Assembly (NCBI GenBank): GCA_033977485.1
Contig: CM066989.1
Span: 35,280,595 to 35,344,594 of the forward strand
Length of the DNA: 64,000 nt
Direction: 5' to 3'
From: Hydrangea macrophylla
Taxonomy: Eukaryota > Streptophyta > Magnoliopsida > Cornales > Hydrangeaceae
Made by a program: the position numbers and the translations under genes. The notes below the pieces were generated by a model that was given only the letters and a program-made list of their open reading frames with translations, was not told the DNA's origin and did no database searches. This document shows, piece after piece, positions 21,231-32,278 of the stretch (position 1 is the first letter of the stretch; every line of letters starts with the position of its first letter).

Positions 21231-22432
21231 ATGGAAGCTATTCATTTCCCTTCACTAAAGCCAATCATTTCTAGTGATGATGATCCAGGTATTTTGAGTC
21301 CATCCACTCACTTTCTTGATTCAAATGATGATTTAGACATTTGTATTGCTCATCGAAAGGGCACTAGAACATGCACTAAGCATCCTCTTTCTAATTATGT
21401 TTCATACTCTTGTGTGTCTCCATCCTATAGGGCCTTTGTGTCCAAACTTTCCTCTATTTTAGTTCCTAACCATGTCCAGGAAGCTCTCTCTAATCCTAAG
21501 TGGAAATTAGCTATGGTTGAAGAGATGAAAGCACTCTCAAAGAATTGTACTTGGGAATTAGCAGAGTTACCTCGAGGGAAGAAGACTGTAGGGTGCAAGT
21601 GGGTGTTCACTGTGAAACACAAGGCCGATGGGACAATTGAGAGGTATCAGGCTAGATTAGTGGCTAGAAGATATACTCAAACTTATGGAGTTGATTACCA
21701 AGAAACATTTGCTCCTATGGCCAAGATGAACTCGATCAGAATTTTGTTGTCTCTTGCAGCAAACTTGGAGTGGCCATTACATCAGTTTGACGCAAAATAA
21801 ATGCCTTCCTGCATGGTGACCTAGAGGAAGGAGTGTATATGGATGTTCCTCTAGGTTTTGAGGATACTAAGGCAAAGGGAAAAGTGTGCCATCTCAAGAA
21901 GTCGTTGTATGGGCTCAAGCAAACACCTAGAGCATGGTTTAATAGGTTTTCACAAGCCATGGTCAGGTATGGATTTAAACAGAGTCAGGGTGATCATACT
22001 CTCTTCATAAAATGTTCTTCAAGAAATAAGTTGACTGCAATGATAGTTATTGTTGATGACATAGTCCTCACAGGAGATGACGTAGAAGAGATGGGACAGT
22101 TGAAGAATTATCTCGCCAAAGAATTTGAGATCAAGGATTTGGGGAACTTGAAGTATTTCTTGGGGATCGAAGTTGGTAGATCCAAGGATGGGATTTTTAT
22201 TTCTCAGAGATAATATGTCTTAGATCTATTGCAGGAAATAGGGATGCTTGGGAGTAAAGCAGTTGACACCCTAATGCACCCAATTCAGAAAATTAGTGAT
22301 GCAAGTGGAGAACCTGTTGACAAGGGAAAATATCAGAGGATGGTTGGTAAGATAATTTACCTATCTCACACTAGACCGGACATAGCTTTCACCGTGAGTG
22401 TGGTCATTCAGTTTATACATTCATTGAGATAG
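21231..22432 (+). pseudogene. Copia reverse transcriptase, broken
   Basis: 21,231-21,800 gives the RT start (WKLAMVEEMKALSKNCTWEL, VGCKWVFTVKHKADGTIERY, YQETFAPMAKMNSIRILLSL, ending PLHQFDAK) and a frameshift at the DVKNAFLHG-type motif. 21,833-22,213 continues with MDVPLGFEDTKAKGKVCHLK, SLYGLKQTPRAWFNRFSQA and the active site. The latter reads IVDDIVLTGDD instead of the usual YVDD, and the catalytic Asps remain. A stop at 22,211 is followed by VLDLLQEIGM and YLSHTRPDIAFTVSVV up to 22,432. Confidence 0.9.
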
Positions 22433-23002
22433 GTTCACCTTGATGTTGTCTTAAGAATTGTGAGTTATCTCAAGTTAGCACCTGGAAAGGGTTTATTCTT
22501 TGCTAAGCATGGTCATACTCAAGTAGAGGCCTATACAGATATAGATTGGGCTGGGTCTATTACTGACAGGAGGTCAATAATGGGATATTGTTCATTTGTT
22601 GGTGGCAACTTGGTTACATGGAGGAGCAAGAAGCAACAAGTTGTGGCGAGGTCTAGTGCCGAGGCAGAGTTCAGATCCATGGCACAGGGACTATGTGAGT
22701 TGTTATGGATTTAGATTATCCTATCTGACCTTGGTTTTGAGCCTGAAGACTCTATGAAGTTGTATTGTGACAATAAAGCTGCCATTAATATTGCTCACAA
22801 TCTGGTCCAGCATGATAGGACCAAGCATGTTGAAATAGATCGACACTTCATCAAGGAGAAGTTGAATAGTGGGACTATTTGCACTCCATTTGTAAAGTCC
22901 GGAGAACAGCTAGCAGATGTTCTTACTAAGAGTTTAGCTCATAAATTTTTTCACTCTATTCTCGGCAAGCTGGGCATAAGAGATATCTTCGCACCTGCTT
23001 GA
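22433..23002 (+). pseudogene. Copia RNase H
   Basis: Reads LKLAPGKGLFFAKHG, EAYTDIDWAGSITDRRSIM, GGNLVTWRSKKQQVVARSS, AEAEFRSMAQGLCELLW, then a stop at 22,712 and CDNKAAINIAHNLVQHDRTK, HVEIDRHFIKEKLNSGTI and EQLADVLTKSLAHKFFHSIL. Catalytic positions (D in YTDIDWAG, E in AEAE, D in YCDNKAA) are present. It ends six bases before the polypurine tract and 3' LTR. Confidence 0.9.
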
Positions 23003-23009
23003 GGGGATG

Positions 23010-23162
23010 TGTTGAGAGTTATATCTTTTAGTTCTCTTATTTTATTCCATCTTTGTGTAGGGACTTCTCTGTAATTATTTTCCCTTTCTTTTCTTGTTCT
23101 CTTTATTAATAAAAGATAGAGAGACAATTGTACTCTCTAAGTTTAACCAAATGTTGTCAACA
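23010..23162 (+). repeat. 3' LTR of Copia element
   Basis: 153 bp, TGTTGAGAGTT...TGTTGTCAACA, direct repeat of 17,828-17,982. Preceded by the purine-rich GAGGGGATG. Confidence 0.92.
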
Positions 23163-23329
23163 GCTTAATGGTGTGAAATACACCCATCAGGAAACAAAAG
23201 GTGCCAACTGTCTAAGCATCTTTTCACGGAATGCTTGAGAACATTTCACAAATGGTCCCTTGGCAACTGTCGGATTCACACATACATAGATATATATATA
23301 GAGAGAGAGAGAGGTCGACTCAGGAGTAG

Positions 23330-23474
23330 ACATCCGTTTGCGAACCTACTTTTAGCGACAAAATTTGATTTTAGCGACAAAATTTTTGTCTAAGGGATAG
23401 TACACTTTAGCGACAAAAATTTCATCGCTAAAAGTCAAAATTTCGTCACTAAAGGGCTAGTCCGTAAACGGACA
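23330..23474. mobile_element. Foldback MITE with TTTAGCGAC arms
   Basis: Left arm CTTTTAGCGACAAAATTTG and onward pairs with the right arm ending CAAAATTTCGTCACTAAAGG over ~50 bp. Outer parts (CATCCGTTTGCGAAC against GTCCGTAAACGGACA) also pair. Related in sequence to the element at 52,149-52,340. Confidence 0.6.
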
Positions 23475-23493
23475 TTTTCTGTATATGTATATA

Positions 23494-23673
23494 CAGTGAG
23501 GCTCTTTAGTGAACAAGGTTGAGTGAACATACCCAGTGAACTTATTTTTTATCCTAAGAACCTACGAGTTGCCCTGCTGACCTGCGAGCGTCGCTGACCC
23601 ACAGGATTTTTTAGGCTAAAAATCATGTTTACTGGGTATGTTCACTTAACCCTGCTCACTTAAGAGCCTGACC
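23494..23673. mobile_element. MITE with ~45-bp terminal inverted repeats
   Basis: Left terminus CAGTGAGGCTCTTTAGTGAA and right terminus (reverse) GGTCAGGCTCTTAAGTGAGC continue to pair through GTGAACATACCCAGT. It lies in TA-repeat sequence, so a TA duplication cannot be separated from background. Confidence 0.7.
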
Positions 23674-23687
23674 ATATATATATATAT

Positions 23688-23935
23688 GGGGGCTGCTATC
23701 CTACAACATGAAAGTTGTAGGATAGCATTGTGTACAAATTTAAAATGGACAAAAAGGTCCATGCCACATCATTAAGTGGGGGATATTATAGTAACTTTGG
23801 AATGAGGGCACTAAGGTCATTACAATAATTTTTTTGTAAGAATACTTTAATGGCCCCATTTTAATGACATGGCATGGGTAGTTTAGTAAAAAAAAATGTG
23901 CATAGGCTTATTTATGAAGTAGATTAGCATTTCCC
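23688..23935. mobile_element. MULE-type MITE (GGGGGCTGCTA family)
   Basis: Left end GGGGGCTGCTATCCTAC resembles the reversed right end GGGAAATGCTAATCTAC. Flanks TATATATAT and TATATATAC would be a 9-bp duplication with one mismatch, weak evidence because the site is TA-rich. A perfect internal stem (GCTATCCTACAAC...GTTGTAGGATAGC) lies at 23,694-23,725. The termini match those of the element at 52,149-52,340. Confidence 0.5.
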
Positions 23936-23953
23936 TATATATACAGCTTCTCG

Positions 23954-24056
23954 TGAGGACTTCTGTTTATAGCCTTTGGATCCAGTTTTCATTAAGGGGA
24001 TTGAGGTAATGTCACAGACTGAAAACTAGATCCAATGACTATAAAAGAAGTCCTCA
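23954..24056. mobile_element. Small foldback MITE
   Basis: TGAGGACTTCTGTTTATAGC and following pairs with the right end (TATAAAAGAAGTCCTCA) over ~37 bp with few mismatches, leaving a ~28-bp loop. Confidence 0.6.
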
Positions 24057-24615
24057 CTTTGTTAAAATGAGGGCTCTCTCATAAGAAGGGTTCTGTACAT
24101 GTATATCTCTAATACTTGGGTAACGGTCAAATATATATATATGTATATGCATGTATACAAATAACATAGATTCAATTCAACTGAATTTTGAAATTTTCAA
24201 CAATTCTCCCTCATTCCAAAATATAATTTTGTAGTATTCATTCAAACAAATGAGTGTACATAATAGGCACAAGCATGAATAGTTATCAAAACCACACCAG
24301 ACACCCGGGAACAGACCGGTTAATGTAGCAAATTCACAGTACTTAAGTACTGGTTCAACTGTTGATCCAACTAATTTAAGCCACTTTTCGGATTATACGA
24401 TGCCATAACTATAAGTAAATTACCCGGGATTTAGAAGTACCAGAATTTTTTAGATAGGTTCAACCAACCGATTTTTGATGCTTCAGTCAAAATCTGACAA
24501 GTTTATCCAGTTTTCACTTGTTTTACTATTTAACTGCACGAACGGTGTAATTAAATAATTAAACAAAGTACACTTACCAGTTACACTTCAACCGAAAGGT
24601 AAGGTATGTTTGCAA
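24057..24615. other. Unassigned AT-rich interval
   Basis: No gene or clear repeat structure seen. Contains a TA-repeat at 24,131-24,142 and a segment with CCCGGGAACAGACCGGTTAA. It ends at the Copia LTR terminus at 24,616. Confidence 0.4.
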
Positions 24616-24965
24616 TGAAGGAAAATATGTTATGAAAAACTTATTTAGTTGCGGAAGATCGAGTTTCAAAAACTTAAGTAATCAGGAGCTGCTACTTATT
24701 ATGAATCTACTAATGTGTAGAAGAGATTATACCACTTTGAGATAATCACCTCGTGAATACTTTGTAGTGATCCTTGCTTTTAAACTTTCAACAGCCTCCA
24801 CTAGATGATCTTCACTCCTATGACTCCGGTGGATGTAGTCTTGAAGAATAGGACTTGTAGGAGTCCTTCTATGAGAGAGAAAAGGCTATAGAAAACCTAA
24901 AAACAATTTCTGGAGAGTTGGAGTGAGAGAAATGATGTCCAACCTAATTCTGCACGCAGCTCTCC

Positions 24966-24973
24966 TATTTATA
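24966..24973 (-). promoter_or_regulatory. Probable TATA box of Copia LTR
   Basis: Minus strand reads ACCTATAAATAGGAG, downstream of the motif array at 24,997-25,085, in the same layout as the solo LTR at 29,667. Confidence 0.55.
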
Positions 24974-24996
24974 GGTTTTCTAACCGACTTAAGGTC

Positions 24997-25085
24997 CAAT
25001 CGATTGCCCAAAATGGCAATTGATTGCCTTACCAATTGATTTCTAATAAGTGAGGCAATCGATTGCTTATCATGCCAATCAATTT
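24997..25085 (-). repeat. CAATCGATTG motif array in Copia LTR
   Basis: Five units (CAATCGATTG, CAATTGATTG, CAATTGATTT, CAATCGATTG, CAATCAATTT as read on the plus strand) spaced 8-20 bp, ending about 25 bp upstream of the LTR's TATA box. Confidence 0.65.
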
Positions 25086-26077
25086 GCTTCTCATTTCTCA
25101 AATCTTCTTACATCCTGTGCAACTAAGAGTGGGACCTCCTAGGTTCCTTTTTGTTAGCTCAGATTAGTTCTTAGTCCCATGATCAAACTCTTTGATCAAC
25201 AAATTAACTAATCATCTAATGTTTACTCCACTAAAAAATGATTACGGAACTCTAATGCAAAAGAACATATCCGAAGCGGTAACTAGACTTGTATAGTTGT
25301 ACTAATGTCCCTTCACTGTTAGCTTTCATAATCATATTCAGGTAGTCGATTAAACTATTATTGTCAACCTAAATATTGATTACATCTTCCATACCATGAG
25401 TTTCATTCACCTCTCATGATTAATAAACATGTTGATAACTATTTATCAACAAGACTATAGTTCTCAGTATTCAACTTGGTGACATTCTCAAGGGAATGCT
25501 TACTCTTTATGAGAGGGTAGATTCTATCTTGAGATTATATGTTCACAACCCGATGAATATGACATGCCCAAGATACCTATGTGTTGATCTTTAAGACCTC
25601 ACTGATTGGTAAGTCAACATAGTCATATCCATAGTTTGTGTCCATAATCTTCTCAATATTAAGAACATGTACCTTATACAAGTTATGAGTTCCTACCGAC
25701 TGATGACAATTTTAGGTGTCAATTGGAAAACTCATGGTCTGTCAATGCACTATAAGCACTAGCATATTAACTAAGAGTCTCACACTCTAGTGATTAAGAT
25801 TCATCACTCCATCCAATGGAAGTTAATCATGCTATAGTGTATACCGGATGAGATATGCAATCTCATCATCCACTGTGACAAATTCTAAGTATTAAAGAAT
25901 AGTAATTCGTATCTCCCATGTATGTATCTTATACATATAAGTCACACCTACTATGATACTTAAGGATTACTAACAATCATCTCATGAAATATTCATAATG
26001 AAATGTAAACTGATATCCATATACAAAATGTTAGTGTCTCATGCATACAATAATGGTTTGAGGGCACAATCCTAACA

Positions 26078-27690
26078 AACTGCCGTTTGTACTCATAATC
26101 AATCAGAACTACATCTGAGACCTAGACTATCTAGATGACGATCAAAGACCTTCTGTGGCAAGGTCTTTGTAAATGGATCTGCAAGATTATCTGCGGTGGC
26201 AATCATGGTGACAGTCACATCTCCATGTTGGACTATATCTCGAATGAGATGATACTTTCTCTCTACGTGCTTTCCCTTTCTGTGGTTCCTTGGCTCCTTG
26301 GACTGAGCCACTGACCCACTATTATCACAGTATAGCGTAATAGGTGACAATGACGCTGGTACCACCTCGAGTTCTATGAAGAACTTCTTGAGCCAAACAG
26401 CTTCTTTTGCTGCTTCACAAGCAGCTACATACCCAGCTTCTGTAGTTGAGTCTATAATGTATTTCTGCTTAATGCCCCTCCAACTAACAGCACCACTCCT
26501 AGGGTAAAGAGATGTTTAGTTGTCGACTTCCTCAAATCTTTATCAGACATAAAGTCCAAGTCAGTGAATCGATCCTACTAGAATTAACTCATCCTTTCCA
26601 TGTATAAGCATGTAATCCTAGTTCTTCTCAAGTACTTAAGAATAAGCTTGATGGCTGTCTAGTGCTCAGGATCGGGATTCGACTGATACATACTAATCAT
26701 GACAAAGGTAAAGCAGATATCTGTTCTAGTGCATACCATTTCATACATGAGACTTTCCACTGTCGAGGCATACAGAATTCCTGCCATGCAATCCCTCTCC
26801 TCCTATGTCTTGGGACACTGTTCCTTGGAGAACACAAGACCATGCCTAAAAGATAGCAAACCTTTCTTCAAATTATCCATAGAAAACCTAGTTAGCACTG
26901 TATCGATATAACTGACTTGAGATAATCCCATTATCATTCACTTACGATCTCAAAAGAGCTTTATCCTAAGGATATGGGCCGCCTCTCCTAGATCCTTCAT
27001 ATTAAAAGTACTAGCTAGCTAAATTTGACCATTGATAATGTCGCTACATCATTCCCAATGAATAGAAAGTCATCAACATAAAGTACAAGAAAAGCCACCA
27101 CCTTTCCTTCACATTTCTTATATACAAAAGGTTTATCTAGATTCTGTATAAAACCAAATGACTTGTCTGCTTGGTTAAATCGAATGTTCCAACTTCTGGA
27201 TGTCTGTTTAAGTCTATAAATGGACTTTTGCAGCTTGTATACCAAGTTACCTTTTCTGCCAGCTCTGAGCCCTTCTGGTTACTACATATAGATGTCTTCC
27301 TCAAGATTGCCATTCAAGAATGCAGTCTTGACATCCATCTGCCAAACCTCAAAATTAAGGCATGCACCAATGGATAAGAGTATTCTGATGAACTTGAGCA
27401 TGGCTACTGGTGAGAAGGTCTCCTCGTAGTCAATCCCCTCCCTCTGAGTATTACCTTTCTCTATAAGCCTTGCTTTAAAGGTCTCAACCTTTCTATCAGA
27501 TCCTCTTTTTCTCTTGTAGACTCACTAATAGCTAATCGGTTTAATATTGGTAGGTGTTTCTACAAGATTGTTGACCTGATTAGAATTCATAGATTCTATC
27601 TTAGCTTTTATAGCTTTAACCCAATGAGCTAAATCAACATCAACCATTGCCTCTTTGTATATGGTAGGATCAGATTTTATCCATAAACTC
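26078..27690 (-). pseudogene. Copia RT and RNase H remnant
   Basis: Reading from the right: HWVKAIKAKIESMNSNQVNN (27,728-27,525 frame) is the RT start. A broken segment follows, then VYKLQKSIYRLKQTSRSWNI and VVAFLVLYVDDFLFIGND with an intact YVDD (27,245-27,015), broken connection sequence, and finally the RNase H C-terminus in one 88-residue frame (26,365-26,099) with LYCDNSGSVAQSKEPRNH, GKHVERKYHLIRDIV and DNLADPFTKTL. The style is closer to Tork/TAR-type Copia than to the element at 17,828. Gag, protease and integrase are missing; the sequence runs into Athila DNA at about 27,690. It ends at the LTR at 26,077. Confidence 0.85.
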
Positions 27691-29533
27691 TTGCTTTTGA
27701 AAAGCACTGAATTCGTTGAAAGTCTCATTATTCTTCATATTTGGCTGATCAATAGAAGAGAATGCCCAGGATTTACCAAAACTCTATAATTCTCAAACTA
27801 CTGAAATGGATAAACTAATATACTTGGGAAATGATTTAGGCCTTCTTTTCTTCGATTATACGCCAATATTGCAGTCTTGAGCCTAATTATGCATACTTTC
27901 CTATTTATTGCCCTTCTAGATATGTTTCTACCATAAGCTAACACGTGGAGCCTAAATGTTATCCATTCATGCATTACCTCTTGAACACCTACACCTCGAG
28001 TAAGGTGTACAAGCCACATACTTATTGCTTACATACATCTTGGCATATGATTGGGAGTGTGATGTATCTATGGTGAAATCTATGACGTGTGAGCGAGAAG
28101 ATGGAAAAATGAATTAAATAACATATGATGAGTTGCCAATAGAAGAAATAACACAAAAGAGGGGGAAAAAAAGAAAAGTGAAAAAAAAACATAAAAAGAA
28201 TTGTAAGGAAAAAACAACAGAAAGAAATAGGGATGAGTTGTGAAGATTGGAAAAGATGAGAAGTTGCATAAAAATTGCAAATGTATGTATTCAAAGTGAG
28301 TAAATAATTCAATCACATGCTAAGATAGTATTGAAAATTTCTACCTTTCTTTCCCTTACATCAATGCATTTCAAAGTCCTAATGATTCTAAGTAAATTGG
28401 ATTTGAAGTTTAGGTTATGAGAGAGTTCTCCATGGTATTTCGATCTTTTAGTGTGAGGTATCCATTCATGAGACTATTGCACTTAAAAACATTCTTTTTT
28501 CAATTTAGATATGTGAAGCATTTATTGTTGGGTTTGTGCTCTCAAACCATTACTTTATGTATAAGACATTAGCATTTTAATATATGGATATCAGCTTTAC
28601 ATTTTATTATGTATGTTTCTTTCATGAGATGATTGTTTATCCTTAAGTATCATGGTAAGTAATTCGTGTGTGTATGAGATACATACAAGTGAGATACTAG
28701 TTACTATTCTTTGATACTTAGAACTTGTCACAGTGGATGATGAGATTGAATACCTCATCAGGTCTACACTATAGCATAATTAACTACCATTGGATGGAGT
28801 GATTAATCTCAATCACTAGAGTGTAACTCTTAGTTAATATGCTAGTGCTTATAGTGCATTGACGGACCTGAGCTTTCCTATTGACGCTTAAGATTGTCAA
28901 CAGTCGATAGGAACTCATAACTTGTATAAGGTACGTGTTCTCATTCTTGAGACGATTATGAACAAAGACTGTGGATATAACTGCTTTGACTTACCAATCA
29001 GTGAGGTCTACAAAAGATCAACACCTAGGTATCTTAGGTATGTCATGTTCATAGGGTTGTGAGCATATATTGTCAAGATAGAATCTACCCTCTGATTCAG
29101 AGTAAGCATTCCCTTGAGAGTGTCACCAAGTTGATTACTGAGAACTGTAGTCTTATTGATAAGTACTTATCAACATATATAGTAATCATGAGAGGTGAAT
29201 GGGACTCAAGGAATACAAGAAGTAATCATGATTCAGGTTGATAGTAACAGTTATCCGACTACCTGAATATGATTGCGAATGCTGGTGGTAGAGGGACATT
29301 AGTACACCATACAAGTCTAGTTATCACTTCAGATATGTTCTTTTGCGTTGGAGTTCAGTTATCGTTTTATAGTGGAGTTAACGTTAACTGATCAGTCCGC
29401 TAATTTACTGATCAAAGAGTTTGGTCATGGGAATTAACGAACTGATCTGAGCCAACAATAAAGAGCCTAGGAGGTCCCATTCTTAGCTCCACTAGGATGC
29501 TTAGAAAGGCACATGAGGATGATGTCAAGACAA

Positions 29534-29640
29534 GTTCGATCGATCGAAGAAGTCTTGATCGATTGAAGTCTGGACGAGTTCGATCGATCTAAGATTGTTC
29601 GATCGATCAAAGTTTCGAGATCAAAAGTACTTCGATCACT
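29534..29640 (+). repeat. TTCGATCGATC motif array in solo Copia LTR
   Basis: GTTCGATCGATCGAAG, TTGATCGATTGAAG, GTTCGATCGATCTAAG, GTTCGATCGATCAAAG and CTTCGATCACTCGAAG follow in series. It occupies the position of the CAATCGATTG array in the sister LTR but with a changed unit. Confidence 0.65.
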
Positions 29641-29666
29641 CGAAGGTTAGGTCGGTTCTAGGAATC

Positions 29667-29674
29667 TATAAATA
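29667..29674 (+). promoter_or_regulatory. Probable TATA box of solo Copia LTR
   Basis: CTATAAATAGGGC about 27 bp downstream of the motif array. Confidence 0.6.
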
Positions 29675-30565
29675 GGGCAACTGCGTACTGAATGTTTTTT
29701 AATCATCATTTTTATACGTAGAATTTGCAGAAACTATTTGGGTTTCCTAAAACCTTCCCTATCCTCTCCATTAGGGTTCCCACCAACCCTAGTCCTTCCT
29801 GCAAGCATCCATAGGAGTCATAAGAGTGAAGACCATCTAGTGGAGGCTGCTGCATCACCAAGGAAGAAGAATATCAGAATTGGGTTCAAGACCTGAGGTA
29901 TAATTCTTCTCCCTCTTGTTAGTGCGCATCTATAGAATTGACGGGTAGTAGATCTGGGCATACCAATAAGTATTTATAACTTAAACCATTCCGCTGCGCG
30001 TTTGAAAATAATTCTTAAACCTATTTTTCCTTCATTTATTTCTATTGCAATTACTCTTTATAGATTCCATATCATGAGAGATAATAAATACACCTAATCA
30101 TAGTGATTTCATCTTGTCAGTGTAATCTCGGTAAGAGTTGAGTCATATCTAGTGTCTTAAAAGTGTTTTAGGTTATACGAGTTTTGAAGTAAAAGTTATG
30201 TACTTTGGTTGTCCATTTACACACACACTTGAAGATGAATAGGTGTGGAACATTCTAATGTCTTTGACAGTAGATTAATTGTAATGTGTATGGTTCAAGG
30301 CTAAAGCATACTAGAGAATTTCATAGTTGTTGAGCATAATTACATTGATATAGGAGGGAGAGTTTTCTTGAAATATTTAAATGAGAACCATGAACATGAA
30401 TTTTGTGGGTAGATCCACTAAAAACCCTCACGAGACATTACTCATCCACTAGGGGGAACCTAGGAGTTTAAAGAATTGTTGCATATGCTAAATGCAATCA
30501 TGATTCCTGCAAAAGTGAGTTAGGATTTTTTTTTTCTTTTGTTTTTGTCTTTGTTTTTGTTTTTA

Positions 30566-32090
30566 CATTGCACTTTTATGGTGATTAATGCTAAAACATG
30601 TGTATTTGCATGGTCTTATGAGCAATTGGATGCATTTAGATGAAGTGAATCTTGAAGTTTGGAAATGTATGCCTCATTTTTTGTCACACAACCCTTATAT
30701 ATTTCATTTACATCGTTCACACGAGATTTTTGAGTATTTAGTAGGTCAGAGAAAGCATTCATTGCTTAAAAGGTGATTCTGATTGGAAGAGAATGACAGC
30801 AGCACCTGAGAAAATGGCATTTTTAACATTGAAGACTTTGGAATTCTGAATTTTCTCTAGAGATAGAAGTTCTAGTTCATCGAGTTACGGTCGCGTGGCC
30901 TCAAACCATGTGTCAATCCGAGGTTCAAGCAAAGAGATATCACAATTCTCCCATTAGTGCGCAAAGTTGTCAATTGTAGAAGAGCATGACTGATCCTGAA
31001 ACATATGTGATCGGCCATGGTAGTGTAGCATAGCTGGTCCCGCTGAGCAGATTCGCACCAGCAGCTTCTTTCTAGGTCTAAGACTCCTATATTGATATAT
31101 ATATATGACTTATAAACATAATGCATGTAATTTTTATCATTCTCTTACAGACAGGAGGTATTAGAGAGGCTATTAGAGCTCTCTAAAACCCTAGGTTAGG
31201 ATTTTTAAGGCCATGTTTGGATGCTATTTCAAGATTTCAAGTCAATAAAGTAGTTTTTCTTCATTCCAGGTTCTATTGCTTTAATCTTGGTTTTTATTAT
31301 GTTTAAGTTTTCTATGTTTCTTAGATTTGTTTTTCTAATGGTAGGCTAAACCTAGTGTTAGGTTTACATGATGAAGCACTAGAAAAGCCGATTTTCATGC
31401 ATGTTTTTAAGGGCAACCTTCATAATTCAACTTTTCCATGGAATACAGTTTAGAATTGTTGTCAGAATATTTTTTAACTATATTAAACATTGATCTTTCA
31501 TTCTAATCTAATTTTTGATTCGTTTCATGAACTTAGACACTCAAATCAATTTCTCACTTCAATTAATTAGTATTTGGACTTATTAAATTGTTTTGACTGG
31601 GAAGTGGAAGTGTTTCAAATCTACCCATAATTAATTTATAGGATTGTTCGATGTTGTTTCTTGCCAATAACAAATATTTGGTATCGATTTGACTCAAACA
31701 AGACACAAACATTGAAAGGCACACGTTAAATTATAGTCAATGGCCATATCTTTCCTTAGGCATGATAATTGGTGAATCTAGTGTGAATTCGTGTAATGCT
31801 AACCCGTTAATTCATATTTTAATTAGTTCAAGTTAATTCGCGGTTTTAATTATTCTCATTAAATTCACTAGTGTAGTTACTTTACTTTTTTTTCAATATT
31901 AGAACAGGTTTAATAGCCCTTCAAAATCAATCATCTTTTCTTATTTTTAAGAAGTAATTTGGATAAAAACATCTTAATAATCTAATTCCTTCCTCGTGGG
32001 ATCGACCTGGACTTCCAGTACTATATTACTTGCACGATCACCTACACTTGGGTGTTGCACACAAGAGCGCATAATATTTTATTCATGTCA
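30566..32090 (+). repeat. Athila 5' LTR (5' tip deleted)
   Basis: Matches 37,553-38,919 of the right LTR. Ends with CTTCCTCGTGGGATCGACC, CTTGGGTGTTGCACACAAG and ...CATGTCA, the usual end sequence of Athila-like LTRs, seven bases before the primer-binding site. A TATATATATA-rich tract lies at 31,095. Relative to the right LTR it lacks about 95 bp at the start but keeps ~170 bp at the end. Confidence 0.7.
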
Positions 32091-32096
32091 AGTTTT

Positions 32097-32114
32097 TGGC
32101 GCCGTTGCCGAGGA
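32097..32114 (+). other. Athila primer-binding site
   Basis: TGGCGCCGTTGCCGAGGA, the sequence typical of Athila-type elements (Asp-tRNA primer in that group), six bases after the LTR end TGTCA. Confidence 0.85.
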
Positions 32115-32278
32115 AGGCGCTTAGTTTAGTTTGTTTTATCTACGTTTATTTCTTCTTTTTTATTTATTTATTTTATTGTACTTTTTAGTTTTATTGCTTC
32201 ACATACCACCACACATAATCTCTATACCATTTCAAGTCAAATAATTCAACCGAAGCTATAATTCAAAAACTGCAAATT

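Larger units (their letters stand above)
17828..23162 (+). mobile_element. Complete Ty1/Copia retrotransposon (decayed)
   Basis: 5,335 bp bounded by 155- and 153-bp direct LTRs beginning TGTTGAGAGTT and ending GTCAACA, with only a handful of differences visible. A TGGTATCAGAGCC primer-binding site follows the 5' LTR and a GAGGGGA purine tract precedes the 3' LTR. Flanks ACTTA and GCTTA are a 5-bp duplication with one mismatch. Domain order gag, protease, integrase, RT, RNase H is that of Copia. The short LTRs and the GGNLVTWRSKKQ/RNase H sequence resemble the Ale/Ivana lineages. Numerous stops and frameshifts abolish coding. Confidence 0.92.
24616..26077 (-). repeat. 3' LTR of minus-strand Copia element
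   Basis: Minus-strand TGTTAGGATTGTGCCC at 26,077 to ...TTTTCCTTCA at 24,616, 1,462 bp. The same family as the solo LTR at 28,526-30,034 (same start, same end, shared interior) but inverted. The Copia RNase H gene ends directly inside it. A minus-strand TATA box (24,966-24,973) follows an array of CAATCGATTG-like motifs. Confidence 0.85.
28526..30034 (+). repeat. Solo Copia LTR inserted in Athila sequence
   Basis: TGTTGGGTTTGTGC...TTTTTCCTTCA, 1,509 bp, flanked by perfect TTTAT duplications (28,521-28,525 and 30,035-30,039). The uninterrupted Athila copy at about 36,865 shows the empty site. Same family as 24,616-26,077. Confidence 0.9.
27690..32090 (+). mobile_element. Athila-type 3' internal region and LTR (left copy)
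   Basis: This stretch, minus a solo Copia LTR, is a direct repeat of 36,020-38,919. Both read CATAAACTCTT(G/A)CTTTTGAAAAGCA at the start and share C-rich, non-coding sequence throughout. The left copy lacks ~165 bp at the point where the right copy has its polypurine tract and LTR start (37,390-37,555 missing between 30,565 and 30,566). Its LTR part ends TGTCA at 32,090, just before the primer-binding site. The short minus-strand open frames here (27,798-28,316) are chance. Confidence 0.65.

Noticed and set aside
20874..21245. Minus-strand 123-codon Phe/Leu-rich frame resembling a membrane protein
   Set aside because: It is the antisense of the Glu/Lys-rich linker of the Copia polyprotein.
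17797..23240. GTAAGCACCTTTTCACG left of the Copia element and CTAAGCATCTTTTCACG to its right as a long target duplication
   Set aside because: The right copy lies ~50 bp away from the LTR end, while a 5-bp ACTTA/GCTTA duplication sits directly at the ends; it is a local repeat of the target.
28022..28316. Phe-rich minus-strand frames (also at 36,367-36,645)
   Set aside because: Both are antisense of the A/G-rich Athila non-coding region. They are similar only because the DNA is repeated, and they are not conserved as protein beyond that.
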